Positions 16,218-24,098 of a stretch of 64,000 nucleotides of DNA are shown here, piece after piece. How positions within the stretch are numbered: the stretch's first letter is position 1; the number at the start of each line of letters is the position of its first letter. The translations under genes and the position numbers were made by a program. The DNA comes from Lachnospiraceae bacterium AM48-27BH. GTDB taxonomy: Bacteria; Bacillota; Clostridia; Lachnospirales; Lachnospiraceae. Under the pieces are notes generated by a model. It saw only the letters and a list, made by a program, of their open reading frames with translations, had not been told where the DNA came from and did not search any database. The stretch covers positions 19,756 to 83,755 of the forward strand of contig QUFC01000015.1 of the NCBI GenBank assembly GCA_003478355.1, given 5' to 3'.

Positions 16218-17509
16218 ATGAGTACAAAAAATTATAAATTTGAGACGTTACAGCTTCACGTAGGCCAGGAGCAGCCAGACCCAGTCACCGATGCAAGGGC
16301 TGTCCCGATCTACCAGACCTCTTCCTTCGTATTTAAGAACTGCGATCATGCAGCAGCAAGATTTGCATTAGAGGACGCAGGTAATATCTATGGCCGTCTG
16401 ACGAACCCGACAGAGGACGTATTCGAGAAGAGAATTGCAGCGTTAGAGGGTGGAGTGGCAGCACTGGCAGTGGCTTCCGGTGCAGCAGCGATTGCTTACA
16501 CCTTTGAGAACCTGGCTCATGCCGGTGATCACATCGTAGCGGCAAAGAACATTTACGGTGGTACTTACAACCTGTTTGCCCACACACTCCCGGCTTATGG
16601 CATTACGACAACCTTCGTAGATCCATTTAACTATGAAGAGATCGAGAATGCGATCCAGGAGAACACCAAGGCAGTACATATCGAGACTTTAGGCAATCCG
16701 AACTCTGATGTGGTTGATATCGAGCGTATCGCGAAGACGCCCATGCTCATAAGATCCCATTAGTTGTCGATAATACCTTTGCAACTCCATATCTGGTTCG
16801 TCCATTTGAGTATGGCGCAGATATCGTGGTTCATTCTGCAACCAAATTTATCGGTGGACATGGAACAACCATCGGTGGCGTGATCGTTGACGGTGGTAAG
16901 TTTGACTGGGAAGGAAGCGGTAAATTCCCAGGAATTACCGAGCCAAACCCAAGCTATCATGGGGTAAGCTTTACCAAGGCAGCAGGTTCTGCAGCATTTG
17001 TGACCATGGTCCGTGCGATCCTGCTTCGTGACCTGGGCGCAACCATTTCCCCGATCCATTCCTGGATCTTCTTACAGGGACTGGAGACTCTCTCCTTACG
17101 TGTAGAGCGTCATGTAGAGAATGCGCTGAAGGTAGTAGACTACTTAAATAATCATCCACAGGTAGAGAAGGTGCACCATCCGGCGGTTTCTACCGATCCG
17201 GAGCAGCAGGAATTATATAAGAAATATTTCCCGAACGGCGGCGGTTCGATCTTTACCTTCGAGATCAAGGGTGATGCCCAGACGGCGAAAGATTTTATCG
17301 ATCATCTGGAGTTATTCTCCCTGCTTGCTAACGTTGCAGATGTGAAGTCTTTAGTGATCCATCCGGCTTCTACCACTCATGGCCAGTTAAATGAGGAAGA
17401 GCTGGCAGATCAGGGCATCCGTCCAAATACCATCCGTCTGTCCATTGGTACAGAGCATATTGATGATATCATTGAGGATCTGGATCAGGCATTTCAGGCG
17501 ATCCGGTAA
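16218..17509 (+). CDS. metY: O-acetylhomoserine sulfhydrylase (MetY), one frameshift
   Basis: The joined reading gives about 430 residues, the standard MetY length. MSTKNYKFETLQLHVGQEQP opens the protein. ALASGAAA-type and YGGTYNLFAHTLP segments are PLP-site motifs, and HSATKFIGGHGT carries the Schiff-base lysine. The frame breaks at 16739. One added G (ACGGCC for ACGCC) joins ERIAKTAHAHKIPLVVDN. The enzyme makes homocysteine from O-acetylhomoserine and sulfide (or methionine with methanethiol). It is monocistronic with its own promoter and terminator. Confidence 0.92.
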
Positions 17510-17543
17510 GCAGTGCAAATGCTGACAAAAGCGCTGTTCAGAG

Positions 17544-17587
17544 AGAGGGACAATACTTAAGAAAGAGAAGTATTGTCCCTCTTTTTG
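17544..17587 (+). terminator. Intrinsic terminator after metY
   Basis: AGAGGGACAATACTT pairs perfectly with its complement across a nine-base loop, followed by TTTTT. Confidence 0.9.
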
Positions 17588-17642
17588 TACAATATTTTTC
17601 AATAGAACCCTCCTTATTGAGAAAAAATATCGTTAAGCATTC

Positions 17643-17701
17643 TTGACATTTTAAAAGGGTTAGAATATACTAACAACGATGAATGGTTAGGTATGAATAA
17701 C
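17643..17701 (+). promoter_or_regulatory. feo promoter with two iron-box palindromes
   Basis: TTGACA (17643-17648), a 17-base spacer and TATACT (17666-17671). GTTAG-AATATA-CTAAC at 17659-17674 covers the -10 box. A degenerate copy, GTTAG-GTATGA-ATAAC, lies at 17686-17701. The same paired arrangement precedes DUF3793-flavodoxin at 2091-2131. Confidence 0.75.
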
Positions 17702-17750
17702 CAAAGAAAAGTCACCATGAAAAAATCCATACAGTAGAAAGAAGGATGAG

Positions 17751-17966
17751 ATGATGCCATTGTCAATGGTTAAGGAAGGAGAGCCGAACACGATCCTGCG
17801 TGTGGGAGGCAATGAAGAGACCAAGCGGTTTTTAGAGAATCTCGGTTTTGTAACAGGAGCAAAGGTTACGGTGGTATCGACGGTAGAGGGAAATATCATT
17901 GTGAATGTAAAGGATTCCAGAATTGCCATCGGAAAAGATATGGCAAATAAAATTATGGTGAATTAA
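17751..17966 (+). CDS. feoA: Ferrous iron transport protein A (FeoA), first copy
   Basis: 71 residues with the SH3-like FeoA fold: NTILRVGGNEETKRFLENLG, then FVTGAKVTVVSTVEGNIIVN. FeoA is a small cytoplasmic partner of FeoB. It starts at a double ATG behind GAAGGATGAG and is 11 bases upstream of a second feoA. Tandem feoA genes ahead of feoB are common in Clostridia. Confidence 0.9.
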   Translation: MMPLSMVKEGEPNTILRVGGNEETKRFLENLGFVTGAKVTVVSTVEGNIIVNVKDSRIAIGKDMANKIMVN

Positions 17967-17977
17967 GGAGGAAGGTC

Positions 17978-18199
17978 ATGAAAACTTTAAACGAAGTTCC
18001 GGTGGGACAGACCGTAAAAGTAACAAAGCTGACTGGTGAAGGCCCGGTTAAGAGAAGAATCATGGATATGGGAATCACAAAAGGCGTAGAGATCTATGTG
18101 CGTAAGGTTGCACCGCTTGGCGATCCGATGGAAGTGACCGTAAGAGGCTATGAGCTTTCTGTTCGTAAAGCAGATGCACAGATGATCGATGTAGAGTAA
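17978..18199 (+). CDS. feoA: Ferrous iron transport protein A (FeoA), second copy
   Basis: 73 residues, more canonical than the first copy: KVTKLTGEGPVKRRIMDMGI, then TKGVEIYVRKVAPLGDPMEV with the conserved PLGDP and RGYELSVRKADA. It belongs to the iron-box-controlled feo operon. The 104-base gap to feoB contains a repeat-C copy and a new ribosome site. Confidence 0.93.
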   Translation: MKTLNEVPVGQTVKVTKLTGEGPVKRRIMDMGITKGVEIYVRKVAPLGDPMEVTVRGYELSVRKADAQMIDVE

Positions 18200-18207
18200 G
18201 GAAAAGC

Positions 18208-18245
18208 GTAGCTGTTCAGCAGGTCTGAGAACTTGCTGCACTGAC
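18208..18245. repeat. Repeat C copy between feoA and feoB
   Basis: The unit opens with GTAGCTGTTCAGCAGGTCTG and ends in TGCTGCACTGAC. A copy with about seven changes lies after feoB at 20516-20553, so the pair brackets feoB. Confidence 0.55.
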
Positions 18246-18303
18246 TGTGAAGAAGTGTGAAACAGCCATGAGTATGTTGTGACGAAGGGTAGGAGGAGAA
18301 AAG

Positions 18304-20490
18304 ATGTCAATTACAATCGCGTTGGCAGGTAATCCAAACTGTGGTAAGACCACATTATTTAATGCCCTGACAGGTGCCACTCAGTATGTTGGTAACTGGC
18401 CAGGTGTAACCGTAGAGAAAAAGGAAGGTAAGTTAAAGGGACATAAAGATGTCATCATCGCCGATCTTCCTGGTATTTATTCCTTATCTCCATATTCTCT
18501 GGAGGAGGTCGTAGCAAGAAACTATCTGATCAATGAGAAACCGGACGCGATCTTAAATATCATTGACGGTACCAACCTGGAGAGAAACTTATATCTGTCC
18601 ACCCAGTTAATGGAACTTGGTATTCCGGTGGTCATGGCGGTTAACATGATGGATCTGGTAAGAAAGAATGGCGACCAGATCAACATCAAGAAGCTGGCTG
18701 AAAAATTAGGCTGTCAGGTTGTTGAGATCTCTGCGTTAAAGGGCAACGGTATCGACAAAGCAGCGCAGATGGCAGTTGATTTAGCAAAATCCGGTAAGAA
18801 GACACCGGCGGTACATAACTTCTCTGACTGTGTGGAGAGAGTGTTAGACCAGATCGAGGATAAGTTAGATGCTTCTGTTCCGGCAGAACAGAGACGTTAT
18901 TTTGCAATCAAGTTATTAGAGCGCGACAGCAAGATCACCGATCAGTTATCCAAGGTTCCGGATGTAACGGAAGAGATCAATGCGATCGAAAAGGAGATGG
19001 ACGACGATACTGAGAGTATCATCACCAACGAGCGTTATGTATACATTTCCTCTATCATTGGCGACTGCCTGAAGAAGAAGGTTGCAAGCGGCAAGATGAC
19101 CATTTCCGATAAGATTGACCGGGTTGTGACCAACCGTATCCTGGCTCTGCCGATCTTCGCAGTTGTGATGTGGTTTGTATATTACATTTCCGTTACCACC
19201 GTTGGTACGATTGTAACGGACTGGACCAATGACGTATTATTCGGTGAGATCGTTCCTCCGGCTGTTGAGGGCTTTTTAAATGCAGTCGGCTGTGCAGACT
19301 GGTTACAGGGATTGATCCTGGATGGTATCGTAGCTGGTGTTGGTGCCGTACTTGGCTTCGTACCACAGATGATCGTGCTGTTCTTCTTCCTGGCAATTCT
19401 GGAGGACTGCGGATACATGGCTCGTGTTGCATTTATCATGGACCGTATCTTCCGTAAATTTGGCCTTTCCGGTAAAGCATTTATCCCAATGCTGATCAGC
19501 TCCGGTTGTGGTATCCCAGGTGTTATGGCAACCAGAACCATCGAGTCTGACCGTGACCGCAAGATGTCCATCATGACGACCACGTTCATTCCTTGTGGTG
19601 CAAAGCTTCCGATCATTGCCATGATCGCAGGTGCATTCTTCCCGAACGCAGAGGGCAATGCTTCCGCATGGGTAGCAACCAGTGCTTACTTCATCGGTGT
19701 TGCAGCAATTGTATGTTCCGGTATTATGTTAAAGAAAACCAAGATGTTCGCTGGTGATCCGTCACCATTCGTTATGGAGCTTCCACAGTACCATATGCCA
19801 ACTGCAGGCAACGTACTGAGAAGTATCTGGGAGAGAGCATCTTCCTTTATCAAGAAGGCTGGTACCGTTATCCTGCTTTCCACCATCGTTTTATGGTTCC
19901 TCATGGGCTACGGTTTCGAGGGTGGTGCCTTCGGTGCAGTTGAGGACTTAAACAACAGTATCTTAGCTCAGATCGGTAAAGCAATCGCATGGATCTTCAC
20001 ACCACTTGGCTGGACTCAGTTAGGTCATGGCTGGGAGATGGCTGTAGCTGCAATCTCTGGTCTGATCGCAAAAGAGAACGTGGTAGCAACCTTCGGTATG
20101 CTCTTCAATCCAAACCTGGAAGAAGTTGCAGAGGATGGTGTTGAGATCTGGAGCAACTTACAGGGCGCTTTAACCCCGATCGCTGCTTACGGATATCTGG
20201 TATTTAACTTACTGTGTGCTCCTTGTTTCGCAGCAATCGGTGCGATCAGACGTGAGATGAACAGTGGAAAATGGACGATTTTCGCACTTTGCTATCAGTG
20301 TCTGTTCGCATACGGCGTAGCATTAGTCATCTATCAGGTTGGTACTGTCCTGACTGGCGGTGCAGCAAATCCGGTTGGTCTGGTTGCAGCAGTAGCAATT
20401 GTAGCATTCTTCGTATATATGCTGGTTCGTCCTTATAAAGAGAGCGAGACTTTAAGCGTAGATACCAAGAACCTGGTAAAATCTAAATAA
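18304..20490 (+). CDS. feoB: Ferrous iron transport protein B (FeoB)
   Basis: 728 residues. The N-terminal G domain has GNPNCGKT at 9-16 (G1), DLPGIYS (G3) and VNMMD (G4), followed by a helical GDI-type domain to about residue 275. The C-terminal membrane part has the Gate and FeoB_C motifs, including SSGCGIPGVMATR and FIPCGAKLPI with their conserved cysteines. FeoB imports Fe2+ across the inner membrane. The gene is rich in TTA leucine codons. Two feoA genes precede it and accessory Cys-rich genes follow. Confidence 0.96.
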   Translation: MSITIALAGNPNCGKTTLFNALTGATQYVGNWPGVTVEKKEGKLKGHKDVIIADLPGIYSLSPYSLEEVVARNYLINEKPDAILNIIDGTNLERNLYLSTQLMELGIPVVMAVNMMDLVRKNGDQINIKKLAEKLGCQVVEISALKGNGIDKAAQMAVDLAKSGKKTPAVHNFSDCVERVLDQIEDKLDASVPAEQRRYFAIKLLERDSKITDQLSKVPDVTEEINAIEKEMDDDTESIITNERYVYISSIIGDCLKKKVASGKMTISDKIDRVVTNRILALPIFAVVMWFVYYISVTTVGTIVTDWTNDVLFGEIVPPAVEGFLNAVGCADWLQGLILDGIVAGVGAVLGFVPQMIVLFFFLAILEDCGYMARVAFIMDRIFRKFGLSGKAFIPMLISSGCGIPGVMATRTIESDRDRKMSIMTTTFIPCGAKLPIIAMIAGAFFPNAEGNASAWVATSAYFIGVAAIVCSGIMLKKTKMFAGDPSPFVMELPQYHMPTAGNVLRSIWERASSFIKKAGTVILLSTIVLWFLMGYGFEGGAFGAVEDLNNSILAQIGKAIAWIFTPLGWTQLGHGWEMAVAAISGLIAKENVVATFGMLFNPNLEEVAEDGVEIWSNLQGALTPIAAYGYLVFNLLCAPCFAAIGAIRREMNSGKWTIFALCYQCLFAYGVALVIYQVGTVLTGGAANPVGLVAAVAIVAFFVYMLVRPYKESETLSVDTKNLVKSK

Positions 20491-20515
20491 GTAAAATGTA
20501 AATAAGTAAAATCAG

Positions 20516-20553
20516 GTAACTATTCAGTAGGTCTGCGCACATGCTGCGCTGAC
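20516..20553. repeat. Repeat C copy after feoB
   Basis: It matches 18208-18245 at about 31 of 38 positions, sharing TTCAG and AGGTCTG and the ending CTGAC. Confidence 0.55.
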
Positions 20554-20575
20554 CGTAAGAACACATAGGCTAGAA

Positions 20576-20620
20576 AGCAAAAATCCCATCAGCGAAGCTG
20601 ATCTGGAATGGATTTTTGCT
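20576..20620. terminator. Long hairpin after feoB
   Basis: AGCAAAAATCC pairs with GGATTTTTGCT, and an inner ATCAGC-GAA-GCTGAT stem lies in the loop. It may partly terminate feoB transcription. A repeat-B copy follows directly. Confidence 0.55.
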
Positions 20621-20621
20621 C

Positions 20622-20648
20622 GTAACTATGAAGGTACTGAATAGTTAC
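20622..20648. repeat. Repeat B copy after feoB
   Basis: Perfect eight-base arms GTAACTAT and ATAGTTAC enclose GAAGGTACTGA. Confidence 0.7.
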
Positions 20649-20736
20649 AAAATCAGGAATCATTCCTGAAAAGGGAGCCTGTAGCTGATGTTTCAGTATA
20701 CGGGCTTCCACCAGTAAAAAAGGAGGTTGTGCAAAG

Positions 20737-20910
20737 ATGGGAACGATCGTTGTTCTGGTGGTACTGATTTTGATAGTGGCGCTGATTATCCGAAGCATGA
20801 TCCGAGATAAGAAAAATGGAAAATCCATCCAGTGTGGTTGTGACTGCAGCTCCTGCGGTGGGCATTGCAGTTCTTCCGCACCAGTTAAGGAGGCGAAGAA
20901 ACGTGGCTAA
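20737..20910 (+). CDS. FeoB-associated Cys-rich membrane protein
   Basis: 57 residues. One transmembrane helix at about 3-20 (TIVVLVVLILIVALII) is followed by a basic stretch and a CxCxCxxCxxxC cluster (CGCDCSSCGGHC, residues 33-44). This is the layout of the small FeoB-associated Cys-rich proteins of Firmicutes. It probably sits at the membrane near FeoB and binds or passes Fe2+, which is inference. An AAGGAGG site precedes the ATG. It overlaps the next gene by eight bases. Confidence 0.85.
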   Translation: MGTIVVLVVLILIVALIIRSMIRDKKNGKSIQCGCDCSSCGGHCSSSAPVKEAKKRG

Positions 20911-21277
20911 TGTCATAATTATCGCAGTCTTAGCAGCGATCGCTTTGGTGGCACTGAAAGGCTCTCTGAAACATTTTCGGGGAGAGGGAAGCTGCTGCGG
21001 AGGTGGAAGTACAGGGATTACAAGGAACGATATTCCGGTGAAAATACTGGAGAACCCGAAGCTGGGCGAAAAAGTGGTGGAAATCTCCGGAATGCATTGT
21101 GAAAATTGTGTATTCAGCGTGACAAGGGCTATCAACCGGATCGAGGGTGCCAGTGCGGATGTTGATTTAAAGAAAAAACGTGCCATCGTATCTTATGACC
21201 GTGAGATTTCCGCGGATGCTATCCGTAAGGCAGTAGAACAAGAAGGCTTCAGGGTGACGGAGATCAGAAACCGGTAA
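20903..21277 (+). CDS. Membrane-anchored heavy-metal-associated (HMA) domain protein
   Basis: 124 residues from a GTG at 20903, chosen because AAGGAGG sits ten bases upstream and the protein then begins with a clean membrane helix (ANVIIIAVLAAIALVALKG). A CCGGG turn follows. The C-terminal half is an HMA domain with the metal-binding GMHCENC motif (about residues 67-73) and the ferredoxin-like beta-alpha pattern ending IRKAVEQEGF. It probably handles Cu+ or another soft metal at the membrane. The link to feo is operon position only. Confidence 0.8.
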   Translation: MANVIIIAVLAAIALVALKGSLKHFRGEGSCCGGGSTGITRNDIPVKILENPKLGEKVVEISGMHCENCVFSVTRAINRIEGASADVDLKKKRAIVSYDREISADAIRKAVEQEGFRVTEIRNR

Positions 21278-21289
21278 AGGAGGAAATGT

Positions 21290-21553
21290 ATGTCGGTGCA
21301 GGAGAAAAAATCCTATATTCTGCAGGAATTAAGAAAGAATGGCTGCAGGATCACCAATCAGAGACAGCTGCTGATTGATATCATTTTACAGGACGAGTGC
21401 TGTTGTTGCAAAGAGATTTATTATCAGGCAATCAAGAAAGATCCGACCATCGGCATGGCAACTGTTTACCGGATGGTCAAAACATTAGAAGAAACAGGGT
21501 TGATCAAGAGAAAGAATCTGTACCGGATCCAGGTGGAAGAGGAATCGGCTTGA
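21290..21553 (+). CDS. Short Fur-family protein (DNA-binding domain only)
   Basis: 87 residues. The winged-helix half of Fur is complete: GCRITNQRQLLIDIIL, then IYYQAIKKDP and GMATVYRMVKTLEETGLI. It stops at about the hinge, with no dimerisation domain and none of its His-rich metal sites. Full Fur proteins have about 130-150 residues. No reading frame downstream restores the missing half, so this does not look like the single-base errors seen elsewhere. A CCCC run (residues 37-40) may add a metal site. It is last in the feo operon. Confidence 0.75.
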   Translation: MSVQEKKSYILQELRKNGCRITNQRQLLIDIILQDECCCCKEIYYQAIKKDPTIGMATVYRMVKTLEETGLIKRKNLYRIQVEEESA

Positions 21554-21623
21554 ACAGGTAAGGGGAGTGACGAGTTGTGAAGGGCGCGTTGCTCCTTTTC
21601 TATATCCGAGCGCGGAGTGGACG

Positions 21624-21666
21624 TACTGTACACGGATAGGCATTTTCTGAACTGAAAATGCCGTAT
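21624..21666. repeat. Repeat D copy 1
   Basis: TACTGTACA followed by a perfect hairpin, GGCATTTTC-TGAACT-GAAAATGCC, then GTAT. It matches 54834-54876 at all but two of 43 positions. Confidence 0.8.
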
Positions 21667-21821
21667 GATACAGTGGTGGTAACAGATTTTGCCGATTTAG
21701 AATGCGAAGCATCGGCAAAATCCGTTGCTGTTTGCGCAACGCGTGAACAGCAACGCGGACGGTCTTGACTTTATAGAAACTTTGTGACAAAATATACAAC
21801 TAGAAAGAAGGGTAAAATATT

Positions 21822-23042
21822 ATGACAAAGATTGATATTATCTCCGGCTTCCTTGGAGCCGGAAAAACGACATTTATTAAGAAACTGTTGGAAGAGGCGA
21901 TCGCAGGCGAGCAGGTAGTTCTGATCGAGAATGAGTTTGGTCAGATCGGTATTGATGGTGGATTTTTAAAGAATTCCGGTATCGAGATCCGTGAGATGAA
22001 CTCCGGTTGTATCTGCTGCTCCCTGGTTGGTGATTTTGGTAAATCTCTGGAAGAGGTTCTGACCAAATATCAGCCAGACCGTGTGATCATCGAACCGTCC
22101 GGCGTTGGTAAATTATCTGACGTTATGAAAGCTGTCCGCGATGTAGCTTCTACTCTGGATGTGGTATTGAACAGTGCCGTTACCATCGTAGACGCTTCTA
22201 AGTGCAAGATGTATATGAAGAACTTTGGTGAGTTCTTTAACAACCAGATCGAGAATGCAGGAACCGTTGTATTAAGCAGAACTGACGTAGTAGACGCTGC
22301 GAAGGTTCAGCAGGATGTGGAACTGATCCGTGAGCACAATGCCAGCGCTTCAATCGTGACGACTCCATGCAGCCAGTTATCCGGCGCCCAGTTACTGGAG
22401 ATCATCGAGAAGCCAGATACCATGGCAGAGGATCTGATGAGAGAGGTGGAAGAGAGACGGGCTCATGAGGCAGAGCATGATCACGAGCATCACCACCATC
22501 ATCATGACGATGATGATGAGTGCGAGTGCGGTTGCCACGATCACGACCATGAGCATCATCACCATCATGACGACGATGATGACGAGTGCGAGTGCGGCTG
22601 CCACGATCATGACCATGAGCATCATCACCATCATGACGACGATGATGATGAGTGCGAGTGCGGCTGCCACGATCATGACCATGAGCATCATCACCATGAT
22701 CACGACGATGACTGCGACTGTGGCTGTCACGATCATGATCACCATCATCACCATCACCATGCAGATGAGGTCTTCACAAGCTGGGGCATGGAGAATGTGG
22801 CTCCTTGCAAGAAGGAAGAGCTGGAGGCATTTTTACAGGATCTGTCTAAGGGCGATGTTTACGGACAGGTTCTCCGTGCAAAGGGTATGATTCCAAGTGA
22901 GACAGAGGGTGAGTGGTATTACTTCGACTTAGTACCGGAAGAGTACGAGATCCGGAAAGGCCAGCCAGATTACACAGGAAAAGTATGTGTCATCGGAGCT
23001 AAACTGGATGAGGAAGCATTAAAGAAAGTATTTCATAAATAG
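21822..23042 (+). CDS. CobW/COG0523 GTPase with repeated His/Asp/Cys metal-binding region
   Basis: 406 residues. The GTPase domain has GFLGAGKT at 9-16, the family CxCC motif in SGCICCSLVG (C63, C65, C66), EPSGVG, and SRTD as the guanine-specificity motif. Residues about 214-314 are almost wholly H, D, E, C and G: three 22-residue repeats of the form EHHHHH, DDDDDE, CECGC, HDHDH, then a shorter fourth and an H7 tract. A CobW_C domain follows, from VFTSWGMEN to the end. COG0523 proteins are GTP-driven metal chaperones, often for zinc. The repeat suggests very high metal-binding capacity. Confidence 0.88.
   Translation: MTKIDIISGFLGAGKTTFIKKLLEEAIAGEQVVLIENEFGQIGIDGGFLKNSGIEIREMNSGCICCSLVGDFGKSLEEVLTKYQPDRVIIEPSGVGKLSDVMKAVRDVASTLDVVLNSAVTIVDASKCKMYMKNFGEFFNNQIENAGTVVLSRTDVVDAAKVQQDVELIREHNASASIVTTPCSQLSGAQLLEIIEKPDTMAEDLMREVEERRAHEAEHDHEHHHHHHDDDDECECGCHDHDHEHHHHHDDDDDECECGCHDHDHEHHHHHDDDDDECECGCHDHDHEHHHHDHDDDCDCGCHDHDHHHHHHHADEVFTSWGMENVAPCKKEELEAFLQDLSKGDVYGQVLRAKGMIPSETEGEWYYFDLVPEEYEIRKGQPDYTGKVCVIGAKLDEEALKKVFHK
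22485..22763 (+). repeat. In-frame tandem repeat encoding the His/Asp/Cys region
   Basis: Units of 66 bases at 22485-22550, 22551-22616 and 22617-22682, a 60-base unit at 22683-22742 and a histidine-codon tail to 22763. Units 2 and 3 differ at one synonymous base, which points to recent duplication. Confidence 0.9.
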
Positions 23043-23067
23043 TTGGTAAATAGGAGTTTAAAATAAC

Positions 23068-24015
23068 ATGGGACCAGTAATTGATGACGAGACAATGCCA
23101 TTATTTCTGATCAATGGTTTTCTGGAGGCGGGCAAGACCCAGTTTCTTCAGTTTACCATGGGACAGGACTATTTTCAGGCAGAGGGCAAGACACTTCTGA
23201 TCTGCTGTGAAGAGGGCGACACCGAGTATGACCCGGAACTGTTAAAGAAAACCAATACGATCCTGGTAAATGTTGAAAGCATGGATGAGATCTCCCCAGA
23301 GCGTTTAACGGAGCTGGAGCTGCTGCACAATCCAGAGCGTGTGTTGATGGAGTGGAACGGCATGTGGAACCAGGATGAGCTTCGACTTCCGAAGGACTGG
23401 GAGGTATACCAGCAGATTACGATCATCGACGGATCTACGTTTGATCTGTATGTGAAGAATATGAAACCGCTGCTTGGCGCTATGGTTCGTAATTCCGAAC
23501 TGATCATCTGCAACCGTTGTGACGATGTGGAAGATCTGGAGGGCTACCGTCGGACCCTGCTTGCCATGAACAACCAGGCAGAGATCGTATTTGAAGATGC
23601 AGAGGGTGAGATCTCTGAGATTTCTGAGGCAGATCTGCCATATGACCTGTCTGCAGACGTGACAGTGATCGCTCCGGAAGACTTTGGTATCTGGTATATT
23701 GACTGTATGGATAAGCCGGACCGTTACCGTGGAAAAGTGGTGGAATTCACCGGAATGGTGATGAAATCTAATAAGTTCCCGAAGAACTATTTCGTTCCGG
23801 GACGTATGGCCATGACCTGCTGTGAGGCAGATATGACATTTTTAGGCTTTATCTGCAAGGCGAGAGAAGCCAGAAACTTAGAGAACCGCCAGTGGGTAAA
23901 AGTCCGCGCCAAAATCGAGTACGAGGAGTGGCAGGATTACGGCGGCGTAGGTCCGGTTCTCTATGCAGAGAGCGTGGAGCCGGCAGAGCCGATCAAGGAT
24001 ATTGTGCAGTTCTAA
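23068..24015 (+). CDS. CobW-like GTPase fused to a YcgQ/DUF1980-like C-terminal domain
   Basis: 315 residues. The N-terminal half is a divergent CobW-type P-loop domain: NGFLEAGKTQF (P-loop 17-24, with E for the usual G), EEGDTEYD and ICNRCDD. It lacks the CxCC motif. From about residue 215, KPDRYRGKVVEFTGMVMKSN, then the MTCCEADMTFLGFICKA and WVKVRAKIEYE blocks, match the C-terminal domain of DUF1980/YcgQ proteins, the putative permease partners found near CobW genes. It lies 25 bases after the first CobW gene, so the pair probably acts together in metal delivery. The assignment of the second half is from motif memory. Confidence 0.75.
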   Translation: MGPVIDDETMPLFLINGFLEAGKTQFLQFTMGQDYFQAEGKTLLICCEEGDTEYDPELLKKTNTILVNVESMDEISPERLTELELLHNPERVLMEWNGMWNQDELRLPKDWEVYQQITIIDGSTFDLYVKNMKPLLGAMVRNSELIICNRCDDVEDLEGYRRTLLAMNNQAEIVFEDAEGEISEISEADLPYDLSADVTVIAPEDFGIWYIDCMDKPDRYRGKVVEFTGMVMKSNKFPKNYFVPGRMAMTCCEADMTFLGFICKAREARNLENRQWVKVRAKIEYEEWQDYGGVGPVLYAESVEPAEPIKDIVQF

Positions 24016-24044
24016 AACATAATAGAGCATAGAATAAGCAAACG

Positions 24045-24087
24045 AAAGCCGCAGGGCACATGATCTTCATGTGTCCTGCGGCTTTTT
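24045..24087. terminator. Bidirectional terminator
   Basis: A 19-base perfect stem (AAAGCCGCAGGGCACATGA and complement) with A and T tracts on the two sides serves the convergent CobW and deacetylase genes. Confidence 0.9.
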
Positions 24088-24098
24088 CAGGGTGCGTC

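Noticed and set aside
21290..21553. Short Fur gene as another frameshift case
   Set aside because: Neither of the other two frames downstream encodes Fur dimerisation-domain motifs, so a one-base repair does not work.
22485..22763. Tandem units considered as a CRISPR array
   Set aside because: Units are contiguous, in frame and code for His/Asp/Cys; there are no spacers.
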